This document shows positions 1 through 12,700 of a stretch of 64,000 nucleotides of DNA, piece after piece. Under the pieces are notes generated by a model, which searched no databases, had not been told where the DNA came from, and was given only the letters and a program-made list of their open reading frames with translations. A program made the translations under genes and the position numbers. The DNA is from Lithodes maja. Lineage: Eukaryota; Arthropoda; Malacostraca; Decapoda; Lithodidae. The stretch is from the NCBI GenBank assembly GCA_037953745.1, contig JBAKBP010010328.1, positions 1 to 64,000 of the forward strand. Reading direction: 5' to 3'. Positions within the stretch are counted from its first letter, which is position 1. Every line of letters begins with the position of its first letter.

Positions 1-3000
1 CTGCACAGTAGCCTTTACAAACTCGCACTTCCTCAGGTTCACCACCAGCCTAGCATCGTGCAACTTCCCAAACAGGGTCTCTAAGTGCCTTAGGTGATTT
101 TCAAAATCGTCATCATACACTATCACGTCATCAAGGTAGACCGTGCAGTTAGGGATTTCGTCACAAATATCGTTCATCAGGTTCTGAAACGTGGCAGGTG
201 CGTTCTTAAGCCCATAAGGCATTACGTTACATTGGTAGGTCTTGCCATCTACCACAAAACCACAAACTTGCTTAGCTCGGTCCGACAGGGGTACTTGCCA
301 GTAGCCTTTTACAAGATCAATTTTAGTAAGGTACTTTGCATTCCCTATCTTGTCCACGCTGTCGTCAACTCGAGGCAAAGGGTAAGGGTTGGTAGTGGTC
401 AAGCCATTTAGCCTACGAAAATCTATGCAGAACCGCACCTTGCCGTCAGGTTTTGGCTGCAACGTGACGGGTGATGTCCACTTCACATAACCTTCAGTGA
501 TCATCCCTCTCTCAACCATGTACTTTAACTCCTCCCGTAAAGCTGGCAACTTTACCGGGGGCACACGGTAGGGCACTGACTTGAAGGGCACATTATCACC
601 GACGTCCACGTCGTGCGTTACCTGAGTAGTGAGACCTGGGTGTTCGGCGAAAACAGAGGGGTATGACCTGAACAGGCCTAGGACAGCAGCACCCTGGTGC
701 TCAGGCAGGTGACTTACAGCTTGCCTAGCCTCTTGTTCAGTATTCCCCGCCCACTGTTCCGCGGAAATGACACAGTCCCAGCTATCCTCCTCAGCAGCAT
801 GACTGTCCCCACCTCCTTCTCCACCCTGGCCGCTGCAGGCCAGCACAGGGACAGTGAGAGGCTCTGAGGGGCGTCTCACATACTCTTTCATGAGGTTAAC
901 ATGACATAACTGATGTTTTTTTCTACGGTCCGGTGTTGCAACGAGATAATCAAGGTCGGACAGTTTCTTAGCCACCACATACGGCCCAATAAACTTGGCA
1001 GAAAGGGGGTGTCCAGGCAAAGGTAAAAGCAACATTACCTCCTGACCCACCGAAAACTCCCGAAGCTTCACCTTGGCGTCATACTGGTGCTTCATGACCG
1101 CCTGTGCATTAACCAAGTTATTACCTGCCGCTGCCATGCAACCTATAAGTCTCTCCCGGCTCTCAAGGATATATTTAAGTACAGACCCCGGCTTCTCTTC
1201 GCCCTCCCAGATCTCTTTCACCATACTTAAAGGTCCTCTCACATTATGGCCAAAGACTAGTTGATTTGGACTGAACCCCAGGCTCTCTCCTGGGACTTCA
1301 CGTGCAGCGAACAGAACATACGGCAGACCCAAATCCCAATCAGTGTCATGTTCTGCACAGTAACAGCGTAGCATACTCTTCAGGGTCGAGTGCCACCGCT
1401 CCAAGACTCCCTGACTCTCGGGATGGTAGGCTGACGACACTACAGAACATATACCGTGCAACTGAAGGGTTTGCTTGAACAATTTGGATGTAAAATTGCT
1501 CCCCTGGTCTGTCTGCACCTCACGTGGAAATCCATAACGGGAACAGAACAATAATAAGTTTTTAACAACTGCCTTTGCCGAGCCGTTTCTCATGGGGTAT
1601 GCGTCCGGGTATCTCGTAGCCACATCCATGATTGTCAACAGGAATTTATTGCCACTACTAGTAGGCGGGAAAGGGCCAACCAAATCTACTACAACTTTGC
1701 TGAACGGAGGCCCGGTGACAGGTATGGGAAACAAAGGTGCCTTCGGGATAGTCTGGTTAGGCTTCCCCGTTGTCTGGCAGGTCGCACACCCAGCCACCCA
1801 TGCACAGACATCAGCCTTGACCCCAGGCCACCAGAAAAACCTGCCCAATGCCGCCAATGTTTTTGTTACCCCCAAATGACCCGCCACCGGCACATCATGC
1901 GCCAGACACAATAAGGACTCTCTATACTTATTTGGAACAACCACCTGGTCTACTACCCTCGCACCGCCCTCCCACTTCGATTTGGGGTCTAGAAATCTGC
2001 GGTACAATATCCTGTTGAGCCTAAAGAAATCTCCCGGCTTCGCATCCCCATCTTCCTCCAACTCTATGGCACCATTGCTATAACGAGCTAGGCTAGCGTC
2101 TTGCAGCTGCTGCTCACTAATGTCCCTGGGCGTCAATGCATCAAGATGGTTTTGTAATAAGACATTACCCCGGCTAGTAGGCTCTACTGCCTTAGTGGCT
2201 CTCGCTACAGCTCTTGCCTCACGCGAAGTCTTACCCAACTCTGCCTTGTTACACACCATATCTGGGCCAGAATCAACTCCCGTGTTTATTATAGGTCCAA
2301 GTACCGAATCACCGAGAAGTGCAGCAGAATCAATGTCCCTTTTCCTGCCCTTAGCAACCTTCTCCTGATCCTTCCTCCACTGTCCCCGAGGTTGAGTGCT
2401 AGGCTGTGCAGGAGCCGCAGAGCGAGATCGGGTTACCACACAGGCCATCTCATCCTGTTGGCACCTCCCAACCCATTCCCGATTCTCACCATCCACGTCG
2501 GCCGCCCTCTCGGCAACGACTAAGGGTGGAGTCCCGGAAGTGGGCACCGCAAAGTCGTTGCCGAGAAGAAGGTCGACGCCCTCAACTGGCAAACACTCAA
2601 CGATCCCTACATCCAGCTCCCTGCACACCTCTCCCACTCTCAACTCCAACCTCACAAGTGGGTATGACCTCGTAGCATTTATACCCTGCACCACAACAAC
2701 TCTGGCCGCATTTATCGGTTTCCCTGTGAAGTTCCTCAACAAAGTTTGCGAAGCCCCCGTATCCCTCAGCAAGTCAACCCTCCGTAGTTCACTCCCCCAG
2801 CTCACAAACCCGTGCCCCCGATGGCTACAGAAAGTGTCCCGGACAGGTGTCGAGCCTTCCGTACGCTTCTTTACCGCGTGTGCCTCAGCTGCTGACAACC
2901 TACCCCGGGCAGTTGCTGCAGCCTTCAGAGACACACCGATACTGTGAACCAATGACACCGGCTTAGCGGGAGTGTTACTAGGGCACTCACGTGAATAATG

Positions 3001-4467
3001 GCCTAGCTTCTGACATTTGTAACATTTCACATCCCCAATGGGCTTCTTCCCTTGTGCGGGCGAAGAAGGGGCCTGACCTTTAGTAAACGGGAGAGGCTTG
3101 TGTTTGTAGGTGTTATTAGGTGCAATGCATTTAGTGTGGTTATGTGTGTCATAGGATTTGTTATTATCGAAAACTCTGGTGGGTGGGGTATAGCGCCCCT
3201 TCTGCCCTGACTCAGCCCTCTGAGCGGCACCGCAACCACGAATCAATGATAATCTGAAGTCTGCCATCTTGGCAGCCTCCTCTACTGTCTTGGGACATTT
3301 TTCCTTAATGTTCAGCGTTAGATCGGTTCCAGTACATTTGTAAAACTGTTCCAGATAGAAAAGTTGCTTAATTTCCTCAGCCGACTCTGCGTGCTCGGAC
3401 CGAAACCAGTTATTACATGCATCTGTTAAGTCCCGTGCGTGCTCCATAAAACTGACGTCGCTCTTCTTATTCACGCCACGGAACTTCAATCTATAAGTTT
3501 CGGGTTGCAGTTCGTAGGCCCGGAGCACAGCCTCCTTCACCAGTCCATACACGACACTCTCGTCCAGTGACAGTGCATCGTAGGCTTTCAACCCCTTACC
3601 CACTAGACGTGATGAAACTAATGCTGCCCATTTAACCTCCGGCCAGTCATACTCACGACACTTCTTTTCGAAACGAGCAAAAAACTCAGTCACTGCTGTC
3701 TCATCAAATGCGGGTACTAACTTAATTAAATGCGAAAGTGAGTCTGTAACCCGGTGCCCACCACCGAGATGACGCCCCGTGGTCTCTACTCTAGACTTCT
3801 CGACATCCATTTCAGCCTGGTACCTGGTTGCATCCTGATTGGCTTGGATTCTAGCAACCTCTATGCGTTCTATACTAGCCTGTTGTATCTGAGTCTCCTG
3901 CAGCTTAATCCGTTCTATACTAGCCTGTTGTATCTGAGTCTCCTGCAGCTTAAACTTAGCTAGTTCTAGCTGAAATAACATCTCAGGAGACAGGCCTGGG
4001 GGGGGAGAGCACAAAATGGGGGATCCACACCGAGACGTGTTTACGGGTAAGCCAGCTTGCCCTTGAGAACCCTCCTGCTGCATCGTGCTAAGACTCGCTG
4101 GCTGAGGGCCCAGCTCAGGGGTAGAGTGGAATGGAGGCTTGGAGGGAACCCCCCAAGACCCCACTCCACCCACCGCCCCATCGCCATCACCCAACAAACA
4201 TGCCACCAAATTCTTCTTGGGCCAACTGTCAGGACAGTCCCGCCCCAAAACCGTGGCTAAACAGCGAAGACCGTAACAATCAATAGCCTGCAGGCGCTGT
4301 TCGGTCAAAGGTGTCTGCAAAAATGCCCGGGCATCCCTCTCTCCACTTATAACACTCCCCTCCCTAAACATCTGTTGTACTTGCTGGTTACTAGGCTGTA
4401 CCGTGTTATCCTCCCCCGTAAATGATGAGTCATTAGACATAGTGCTGGTTATACAATTGCTGTTCAT
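1..4467 (-). CDS. gag-pol: Gag-pol polyprotein of Gmr1-like element, copy A, 3' part missing
   Basis: The reading frame starts at the ATG at 4467-4465 on the minus strand, the same start as in copies B and C, and runs to the window edge (1489 codons visible). It covers gag with the coiled coil, the CCHC zinc knuckle, aspartic protease, integrase and the first part of RT. The spacing against copies B and C is a multiple of three throughout, so I see no frameshift, although I did not check every codon. Near the coiled coil it carries the two-repeat arrangement seen in copy C rather than the shorter one of copy B. At least one substitution is private: the codon at about 3418 reads Cys where B and C have Gly. 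The encoded polyprotein would assemble particles and carry out reverse transcription and integration. Confidence 0.88.
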   Translation of the reverse strand, partial: MNSNCITSTMSNDSSFTGEDNTVQPSNQQVQQMFREGSVISGERDARAFLQTPLTEQRLQAIDCYGLRCLATVLGRDCPDSWPKKNLVACLLGDGDGAVGGVGSWGVPSKPPFHSTPELGPQPASLSTMQQEGSQGQAGLPVNTSRCGSPILCSPPPGLSPEMLFQLELAKFKLQETQIQQASIERIKLQETQIQQASIERIEVARIQANQDATRYQAEMDVEKSRVETTGRHLGGGHRVTDSLSHLIKLVPAFDETAVTEFFARFEKKCREYDWPEVKWAALVSSRLVGKGLKAYDALSLDESVVYGLVKEAVLRAYELQPETYRLKFRGVNKKSDVSFMEHARDLTDACNNWFRSEHAESAEEIKQLFYLEQFYKCTGTDLTLNIKEKCPKTVEEAAKMADFRLSLIRGCGAAQRAESGQKGRYTPPTRVFDNNKSYDTHNHTKCIAPNNTYKHKPLPFTKGQAPSSPAQGKKPIGDVKCYKCQKLGHYSRECPSNTPAKPVSLVHSIGVSLKAAATARGRLSAAEAHAVKKRTEGSTPVRDTFCSHRGHGFVSWGSELRRVDLLRDTGASQTLLRNFTGKPINAARVVVVQGINATRSYPLVRLELRVGEVCRELDVGIVECLPVEGVDLLLGNDFAVPTSGTPPLVVAERAADVDGENREWVGRCQQDEMACVVTRSRSAAPAQPSTQPRGQWRKDQEKVAKGRKRDIDSAALLGDSVLGPIINTGVDSGPDMVCNKAELGKTSREARAVARATKAVEPTSRGNVLLQNHLDALTPRDISEQQLQDASLARYSNGAIELEEDGDAKPGDFFRLNRILYRRFLDPKSKWEGGARVVDQVVVPNKYRESLLCLAHDVPVAGHLGVTKTLAALGRFFWWPGVKADVCAWVAGCATCQTTGKPNQTIPKAPLFPIPVTGPPFSKVVVDLVGPFPPTSSGNKFLLTIMDVATRYPDAYPMRNGSAKAVVKNLLLFCSRYGFPREVQTDQGSNFTSKLFKQTLQLHGICSVVSSAYHPESQGVLERWHSTLKSMLRCYCAEHDTDWDLGLPYVLFAAREVPGESLGFSPNQLVFGHNVRGPLSMVKEIWEGEEKPGSVLKYILESRERLIGCMAAAGNNLVNAQAVMKHQYDAKVKLREFSVGQEVMLLLPLPGHPLSAKFIGPYVVAKKLSDLDYLVATPDRRKKHQLCHVNLMKEYVRRPSEPLTVPVLACSGQGGEGGGDSHAAEEDSWDCVISAEQWAGNTEQEARQAVSHLPEHQGAAVLGLFRSYPSVFAEHPGLTTQVTHDVDVGDNVPFKSVPYRVPPVKLPALREELKYMVERGMITEGYVKWTSPVTLQPKPDGKVRFCIDFRRLNGLTTTNPYPLPRVDDSVDKIGNAKYLTKIDLVKGYWQVPLSDRAKQVCGFVVDGKTYQCNVMPYGLKNAPATFQNLMNDICDEIPNCTVYLDDVIVYDDDFENHLRHLETLFGKLHDARLVVNLRKCEFVKATVQ

Positions 4468-4709
4468 AAAAAAAAGAAGTGCTTATTACTAATTGCAGTC
4501 TCGACTCACAAAATGTTAAAGATGCTTGAATGACTCTACTCTAGACACCCCCAACGAAACAATCTGCAAGTCCACCAATACAATAATGACACAATAAAAA
4601 TTCCTCCAATATGCAAGAAAATTCTAGCCAGCTCTACTAGGTAGCATAGAATAGTTCTCCAAAAAACATGTGATAGGATACTACTGAATCTTGTGCAAGG
4701 TCGCCATTT
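4468..4709 (-). other. 5' leader and primer-binding site, copy A
   Basis: This is the untranslated leader between the 5' LTR and the gag start. The primer-binding site is at about 4689-4706; on the minus strand it begins TGGCGACC, so the primer tRNA would end GGTCGCCA. Three bases (AAA) separate it from the LTR end. A short ORF that crosses from here into the LTR looks like a chance frame. Confidence 0.7.
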
Positions 4710-6528
4710 TGTTACGGCTGGATCGGCATATTCGGGATTCTTGATCGTAGGACAGAAATGGCTTATGTGACAACGACACGCTCGATTCCAGTCCCAAATA
4801 CTATATGCTCCAGACAACAAAAGCACCAACGCCCTACAGAGTTATCGTCTATGGTAACGAGGTACCTTAACTCGGCGAAAGTGTACAACAGGGGTAGGCT
4901 ATGAGGCTAAACTCCCTCAGACATTTATAGGTTACGTTATTACTAAAGAAATGCAATACTCAAGAAACTACGTTAATATTAAGCCTCTAATAATGTAGAA
5001 TAGAAGCAGGCTAAAGGTATGACAGTGAAATGCTAAATGACAAATGTACACGCCTACTTGAAAGCGCGTGCACTAGAATAACTGTCCCCTACTAACATGC
5101 ACTAGCATGTAGCATACAAGATGTTCATGATCCAGTAGATACCTAATAATACACATGGAAGGAACATAAATAGTAGTCACTTATTATAATAATGAATCTA
5201 TACTTGGAATAACTAAAAGGTTGCAGGCAACAGTACTGCGCCGGTAGCCTACTACCGCATAGGCTACTTCGCTTCTCTCACTCTGTCTCCCCTCTGAGTC
5301 CGTATGCGCCCTACGCAACGGAACTCCGGACACAGCAGCAAAACGACAGTGCAGTTAATTGATACATGAAAGTATTAATAGTGTTGTCTTGTGTGTGAGT
5401 AATGTGTATTGTAAAGTGTTCTATACATAAACTTAAAGAGAGCTGCAATGCATAGTAAAATAAAGATATCACCCACTCATCATCCCCATGTGTTCTAGCT
5501 AGCAGGCCAAGTCACAGGAACAACGAGTCCCAGCACCGAAAGCGAGAACCCAGGAAAAGACTGCAGAGAACACAAGGACAGATAAATTACGTTACTCTAC
5601 TATACCGGCACTACGAGCGAGCTGTAGTCTCTGGTACTACACTCGCTCCTGGCTCGGTAGGCAAATCAAGGCTAAGTCCTCGCCCCTCTACAGACAACTC
5701 CTGGGCATGGTCGGGCTCTTACACATGGCACTAGTCTAGTCACAAATTGGATGATGAGCTGGGCATATAACTCGTGAACATGTAGAACGTTCAACGTTCA
5801 CCAACTATCCTCATCAAGAAGATCGCTGTTCACATTAACCCCTTAAATCTAATACATGTAAATATATGCTTGTCCTAAGAGTAATACGAGAGGTGAGTGC
5901 TGAAACTCCTTTAGGACCTCAAGGGAAGGGTATGCATTTAAATAGAGAGAAGAATGAAATGAGAGTAATGTCGTCAGAGAGAAAGAGTGCAACCGTGAGA
6001 AATTGGGAGAGAGGGCAAGGGATGTTAGAATCTCAAAGGTTCTAGGCAACCTGATCATGGAAAACACAGCGAGCCTCCAGGCAATGTGCTGTACGACAAC
6101 ATGGGCAGCCCAGGCAGCATAGGCAGGCGGCAATGGACTACCAACCCTGTCGCGCCTAGCTATAAGCGCAAGGCTGCCAACCAGTCCATACGTCTGGCAA
6201 CCACCCCCCCGGCAGCGTGGCGCATTGCTACCCTCTCGCTCTGAAGCCTAACTCACTCTCTCTCTCTGAACTCCCATTGTCTTATCTATCAACTTCTCTA
6301 TTGATACTACATATTAAATGGAAGGTCTCGACATGGCTTAAAACAAAACCCACCACTGGTTAGCACATGACGAGACCTTTGCAGAGATACAAAGAACATA
6401 GTTATAAGTTGTCACACTCAATATACATAGCTGCTGACGGTAGCCAGCACGGTACAGTGGTACGGGCGGTACAGTGGAGTACCAAGGAGTACAATCAGGT
6501 TGCGTTGCCACGCACTGGGTGCGTCACA
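4710..6528 (-). repeat. 5' LTR of copy A (1819 bp)
   Basis: On the plus strand the LTR begins TGTTACGG and ends GCGTCACA, giving the standard TG...CA ends with a short imperfect inverted repeat. It should hold the promoter and polyadenylation site of the element, but I could not place a TATA box or signal with confidence. Private variants include the shortened block at about 4728, GTGTTCTATACAT near 5418 and GTACAGTGGTACGGGCGG near 6452. ORFs of 94-149 codons seen here and in the other LTRs have no recognisable domain. Confidence 0.9.
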
Positions 6529-7676
6529 ATACATACATACATACATAGTTACATACATACATAGTTACATACATAGATACATACATACATAGTTACATAC
6601 ATACATAGTTACATACATACATAGTTACATACATTCATAGTTACATACATACATAGTTACATACATACATAGATACATACATACATAGTTACATACATAC
6701 ATAGTTACATACATAGATACATACATACATAGTTACATACATACATAGTTACATACATACATAGTTACATACATACATAGTTACATACATACATACATAC
6801 ATAGTTACATACATACATACATACATAGTTACATACATACATAGTTACATACATACATAGTTACATACATACATACATACATAGTTACATACATACATAC
6901 ATACATAGTTACATACATACATAGTTACATACATACATAGTTACATACATACATAGTTACATACATAGATACATACATACATAGTTACATACATACATAG
7001 TTACATACATACATAGTTACATACATAGATACATACATACATAGTTACATACATAGATACATACATACATAGTTACATACATAGATACATACATACATAG
7101 TTACATACATAGATACATACATACATACATAGTTACATACATACATACATAGTTACATACATAGATACATACATACATAGTTACATACATAGTTACATAC
7201 ATAGATACATACATACATAGTTACATACATAGATACATACATACATAGTTACATACATAGATACATACATACATAGTTACATACATAGATACATACATAC
7301 ATACATAGTTACATACATAGATACATACATACATAGTTACATACATAGTTACATACATAGATACATACATACATAGTTACATACATAGATACATACATAC
7401 ATAGTTACATACATAGATACATACATACATAGTTACATACATAGATACATACATACATAGTTACATACATAGATACATACATACATAGTTACATACATAG
7501 ATACATACATACATAGTTACATACATAGATACATACATACATAGTTACATACATAGATACATACATACATAGTTACATACATAGATACATACATACATAG
7601 TTACATACATAGATTCATACATACATACATAGTTACATACATACATACATAGTTACATACATAGATACATACATAC
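6529..7676. repeat. Tetranucleotide microsatellite ATAC/ATAG/TTAC, 1.15 kb
   Basis: The array consists of ATAC runs broken regularly by ATAG and TTAC. From about 7200 to 7610 the interruptions fall into a near-regular 28-bp higher-order unit (AGTTACATACATAGATACAT followed by two further ACAT steps). It separates copy A from copy B and directly abuts the LTR end of each. Confidence 0.95.
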
Positions 7677-9495
7677 TGTTACGGCTGGATCGGCAATACA
7701 TATTCGGGATTCTTGATCGTAGGACAGAAATGGCTTATGTGACAACGACACGCTCGATTCCAGTCCCAAATACTATATGCTCCAGACAACAAAAGCACCA
7801 ACGCCCTACAGAGTTATCGTCTATGGTAACGAGGTACCTTAACTCGGCGAAAGTGTACAACAGGGGTAGGCTATGAGGCTAAACTCCCTCAGACATTTAT
7901 AGGTTACGTTATTACTAAAGAAATGCAATACTCAAGAAACTACGTTAATATTAAGCCTCTAATAATGTAGAATAGAAGCAGGCTAAAGGTATGACAGTGA
8001 AATGCTAAATGACAAATGTACACGCCTACTTGAAAGCGCGTGCACTAGAATAACTGTCCCCTACTAACATGCACTAGCATGTAGCATACAAGATGTTCAT
8101 GATCCAGTAGATACCTAATAATACACATGGAAGGAACATAAATAGTAGTCACTTATTATAAGAATGAATCTATACTTGGAATAACTAAAAGGTTGCAGGC
8201 AACAGTACTGCGCCGGTAGCCTACTACCGCATAGGCTACTTCGCTTCTCTCACTCTGTCTCCCCTCTGAGTCCGTATGCGCCCTACGCAACAGAACTCCG
8301 GACACAGCAGCAAAACGACAGTGCAGTTAATTGATACATGAAAGTATTAATAGTGTTGTCTTGTGTGTGAGTAATGTGTATTGTAAAGTGTTACATACAT
8401 ATACTTAAAGAGAGCTGCAATGCATAGTAAAATAAAGATATAACCCACTCATCATCCCCATGTGTTCTAGCTAGCAGGCCAAGTCACAGGAACAACGAGT
8501 CCCAGCACCGAAAGCGAGAACCCAGGAAAAGACTGCAGAGAACACAAGGACAGATAAATTACGTTACTCTACTATACCGGCACTACGAGCGAGCTGTAGT
8601 CTCTGGTACTACACTCGCTCCTGGCTCGGTAGGCAAATCAAGGCTAAGTCCTCGCCCCTCTACAGACAACTCCTGGGCATGGTCGGGCTCTTACACATGG
8701 CACTAGTCTAGTCACAAATTGGATGATGAGCTGGGCATATAACTCGTGAACATGTAGAACGTTCACCAACTATCCTCATCAAGAAGATCGCTGTTCACAT
8801 TAACCCCTTAAATCTAATACATGTAAATATATGCTTGTCCTAAGAGTAATACGAGAGGTGAGTGCTGAAACTCCTTTAGGACCTCAAGGGAAGGGTATGC
8901 ATTTAAATAGAGAGAAGAATGAAATGAGAGTAATGTCGTCAGAGAGAAAGAGTGCAACCGTGAGAAATTGGGAGAGAGGGCAAGGGATGTTAGAATCTCA
9001 AAGGTTCTAGGCAACCTGATCATGGAACACACAGCGAGCCTCCAGGCAATGTGCAGTACGACAACATGGGCAGCCCAGGCAGCATAGGCAGGCGGCAATG
9101 GACTACCAACCCTGTCGCGCCTAGCTATAAGCGCAAGGCTGCCAACCGGTCCATACGTCTGGCAACCACCCCCCCGGCAGCGTGGCGCATTGCTACCCTC
9201 TCGCTCTGAAGACCAACTCACTCTCTCTCTCTGAACTCCCATTGTCTTATCTATCAACTTCTCTATTGATACTACATATTAAATGGAAGGTCTCGACATG
9301 GCTTAAAACAAAACCCACCACTGGTTAGCACATGACGAGACCTTTGCAGAGATACAAAGAACATAGTTATACGTTGTCACACTCAATATAGGCAGCCAGC
9401 ACGGTACAGCGGTACAGAGGTACCGCACAGTGGCGGTACAGTGGAGTACCAAGGAGTACAATCAGGTTGCGTTGCCACGCACTGGGTGCGTCACA
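7677..9495 (-). repeat. 3' LTR of copy B (1819 bp)
   Basis: It shares with the 5' LTR of copy B the private changes AAGAATGAATC (near 8160), CAACAGAACTCCGGACAC (near 8287) and ACATACATATACTT (near 8392), which are absent from copies A and C. It is followed by the polypurine tract. Confidence 0.93.
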
Positions 9496-9508
9496 GCCCC
9501 CCCAAGAT
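9496..9508 (-). other. Polypurine tract of copy B
   Basis: On the minus strand the sequence CTTGGGGGGGC lies directly upstream of the 3' LTR start TGTGACGC. This is the expected position of the plus-strand primer for reverse transcription. The identical tract occurs in copy C at 18856-18868. Confidence 0.8.
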
Positions 9509-9776
9509 TTTAGCTAATCGACCTTAGAAGCATTATCAAAATCTGACAGGCAACCAACCGACCTGCTACCCTTAGCTGCCACTAATTGCAAAAGGTGCAC
9601 AACAACTGAAGTGTGAATTATACATAAAACACAATATCGCATGCATCATGCTACAACAATAAAGACTTACAAAACTAAAAAAAAAAATTCTCGTTTATTT
9701 TATTGTTTTATAATCTTTTTGGACGGCGTTATGATAGCCTAATTTTACTCCTGCTCAACCCACACACCGTGCACGA
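9509..9776 (-). other. 3' non-coding stretch of copy B
   Basis: This is untranslated sequence between the gag-pol stop codon and the polypurine tract. It contains an A/T-rich part around 9678-9720. No env-like or other ORF is present. The same stretch occurs in copy C at 18869-19136. Confidence 0.7.
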
Positions 9777-12700
9777 CTATCCTGGATCATCAACCCTTGA
9801 TAGACAATCTGCTATCACGTTCTCACTCCCGGCAATATGCTGAATGTTGAGATTATACTCTTGGAGCATTAGGGACCACCTGGTCAACCGCATATTCCGA
9901 TTGTGAAACTGATTTAGGAATTTCAAGGGATGATGGTCCGTATAAATCGTCACTACCGGGCCGTAGGCTGGAACATAAACTTCGAAATGTTTGAGCGACA
10001 AAACGATAGCAAGAAGCTCCTTCTCTATAGTCGAGTAATTCCTTTGTGCCGAATTAAACTTGCGAGAAAAGAAGCTCACTGGGTGTTCCAAGCCCTCGGA
10101 ATCAGTCTGCAGTAACACTGCCCCGGCACCCACACCGCTGGCATCAGTCGCCAGCTGAAAACTCCTGGAGAAGTCTGGGGCTCTCAAAATCGGATGTGTA
10201 CACAGCAGGTGCTTGACTAGGTCGAAAGCCCTCTGACACTCCGCAGCCCAACAGAACTTCACTGACTTCGACAGTAGATCAGTTAACGGTGCTAAGACAG
10301 TAGAGTATCCCCGGATGAAGCGCCTATAATAGCCTATCATACCTAGGAACCGCATGACCTGGCGCTTAGTGGTGGGCCTGGGAAACATATTGATAGCCTG
10401 TATCTTGCTCAGGGGGGGGCACACCCGGCCTAACCCGACCACGAAGCCAAGATACTGCACAGTAGCCTTTACAAACTCGCACTTCCTCAGGTTCACCACC
10501 AGCCCAGCATCGTGCAACTTCCCAAACAGGGTCTCTAAGTGCCTTAGGTGATTTTCAAAATCGTCATCATACACTATCACGTCATCAAGGTAGACCGTGC
10601 AGTTAGGGATTTTGTCACAAATATCGTTCATCAGGTTCTGAAACGTGGCAGGTGCGTTCTTAAGCCCATAAGGCATTACGTTACATTGGTAGGTCTTGCC
10701 ATCTACCACAAAACCACAAACTTGCTTAGCTCGGTCCGACAGGGGTACTTGCCAGTAGCCTTTTACAAGATCAATTTTAGTAAGGTACTTTGCATTCCCT
10801 ATCTTGTCCACGCTGTCGTCAACTCGAGGCAAAGGGTAAGGGTTGGTAGTGGTCAAGCCATTTAGCCTACGAAAATCTATGCAGAACCGCACCTTGCCGT
10901 CAGGTTTTGGCTGCAACGTGACGGGTGATGTCCACTTCACATAACCTTCAGTGATCATCCCTCTCTCAACCATGTATTTTAACTCCTCCCGTAAAGCTGG
11001 CAACTTTACCGGGGGCACACGGTAGGGCACTGACTTGAAGGGCACATTATCACCGACGTCCACGTCGTGCGTTACCTGAGTAGTGAGACCTGGGTGTTCG
11101 GCGAAAACAGAGGGGTATGACCTGAACAGGCCTAGGACAGCAGCACCCTGGTGCTCAGGCAGGTGACTTACAGCTTGCCTAGCCTCTTGTTCAGTATTCC
11201 CCGCCCACTGTTCCGCGGAAATGACACAGTCCCAGCTATCCTCCTCAGCAGCATGACTGTCCCCACCTCCTTCTCCACCCTGGCCGCTGCAGGCCAGCAC
11301 AGGGACAGTGAGAGGCTCTGAGGGGCGTCTCACATACTCTTTCATGAGGTTAACATGACATAACTGATGTTTTTTTCTACGGTCAGGTGTTGCAACGAGA
11401 TAATCAAGGTCGGACAGTTTCTTAGCCACCACATACGGCCCAATGAACTTGGCAGAAAGGGGGTGTCCAGGCAAAGGTAAAAGCAACATTACCTCCTGAC
11501 CCACCGAAAACTCCCGAAGCTTCACCTTGGCGTCATACTGGTGCTTCATGACCGCCTGTGCATTAACCAAGTTATTACCTGCCGCTGCCATGCAACCTAT
11601 AAGTCTCTCCCGGCTCTCAAGGATATATTTAAGTACAGACCCCGGCTTCTCTTCGCCCTCCCAGATCTCTTTCACCATACTTAAAGGTCCTCTCACATTA
11701 TGGCCAAAGACTAGTTGATTTGGACTGAACCCCAGGCTCTCTCCTGGGACTTCACGTGCAGCGAACAGAACATACGGCAGACCCAAATCCCAATCAGTGT
11801 CATGTTCTGCACAGTAACAGCGTAGCATACTCTTCAGGGTCGAGTGCCACCGCTCCAAGACTCCCTGACTCTCGGGATGGTAGGCTGACGACACTACAGA
11901 ACATATACCGTGCAACTGAAGGGTTTGCTTGAACAATTTGGATGTAAAATTGCTCCCCTGGTCTGACTGCACCTCACGTGGAAATCCATAACGGGAACAG
12001 AACAATAATAAGTTTTTAACAACTGCCTTTGCCGAGCCGTTTCTCATGGGGTATGCGTCCGGGTATCTCGTAGCCACATCCATGATTGTCAACAGGAATT
12101 TATTGCCACTACTAGTAGGCGGGAAAGGGCCAACCAAATCTACTACAACTTTGCTGAACGGAGGCCCGGTGACAGGTATGGGAAACAAAGGTGCCTTCGG
12201 GATTGTCTGGTTAGGCTTCCCCGTTGTCTGGCAGGTCGCACACCCAGCCACCCATGCACAGACATCAGCCTTGACCCCAGGCCACCAGAAAAACCTGCCC
12301 AATGCCGCCAATGTTTTTGTTACCCCCAAATGACCCGCCACCGGCACATCATGCGCCAGACACAATAAGGACTCTCTATACTTATTTGGAACAACCACCT
12401 GGTCTACTACCCTCGCACCGCCCTCCCACTTCGATTTGGGGTCTAGAAATCTGCGGTACAATATCCTGTTGAGCCTAAAGAAATCTCCCGGCTTCGCATC
12501 CCCATCTTCCTCCAACTCTATGGCACCATTGCTATAACGAGCTAGGCTAGCGTCTTGCAGCTGCTGCTCACTAATGTCCCTGGGCGTCAATGCATCAAGA
12601 TGGTTTTGTAATAAGACATTACCCCGGCTAGTAGGCTCTACTGCCTTAGTGGCTCTCGCTACAGCTCTTGCCTCACGCGAAGTCTTACCCAACTCTGCCT

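Larger units (their letters stand above)
1..6528 (-). mobile_element. Gmr1-like Ty3/gypsy LTR retrotransposon, copy A (partial)
   Basis: This is the upstream two-thirds of an LTR retrotransposon read on the minus strand. It has a 5' LTR (4710-6528), a primer-binding site, a leader and a gag-pol ORF that leaves the window at base 1, inside the RT domain. It aligns base for base with copies B and C at a constant offset apart from a few short indels. Its LTR has private variants, for example loss of six bases near 4728 in the block that reads GGCAATACAT in the other copies, so it is not a simple duplicate of B or C. The outer LTR end abuts an ATAC microsatellite. Confidence 0.9.

Noticed and set aside
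5849..6133. ORFs of 94-149 codons on the minus strand of every LTR (also 8814-9257, 16296-16745, 18161-18445, 25662-25946)
   Set aside because: They recur only because the LTR is repeated. Their N-termini change with small indels, and they have no recognisable domain.
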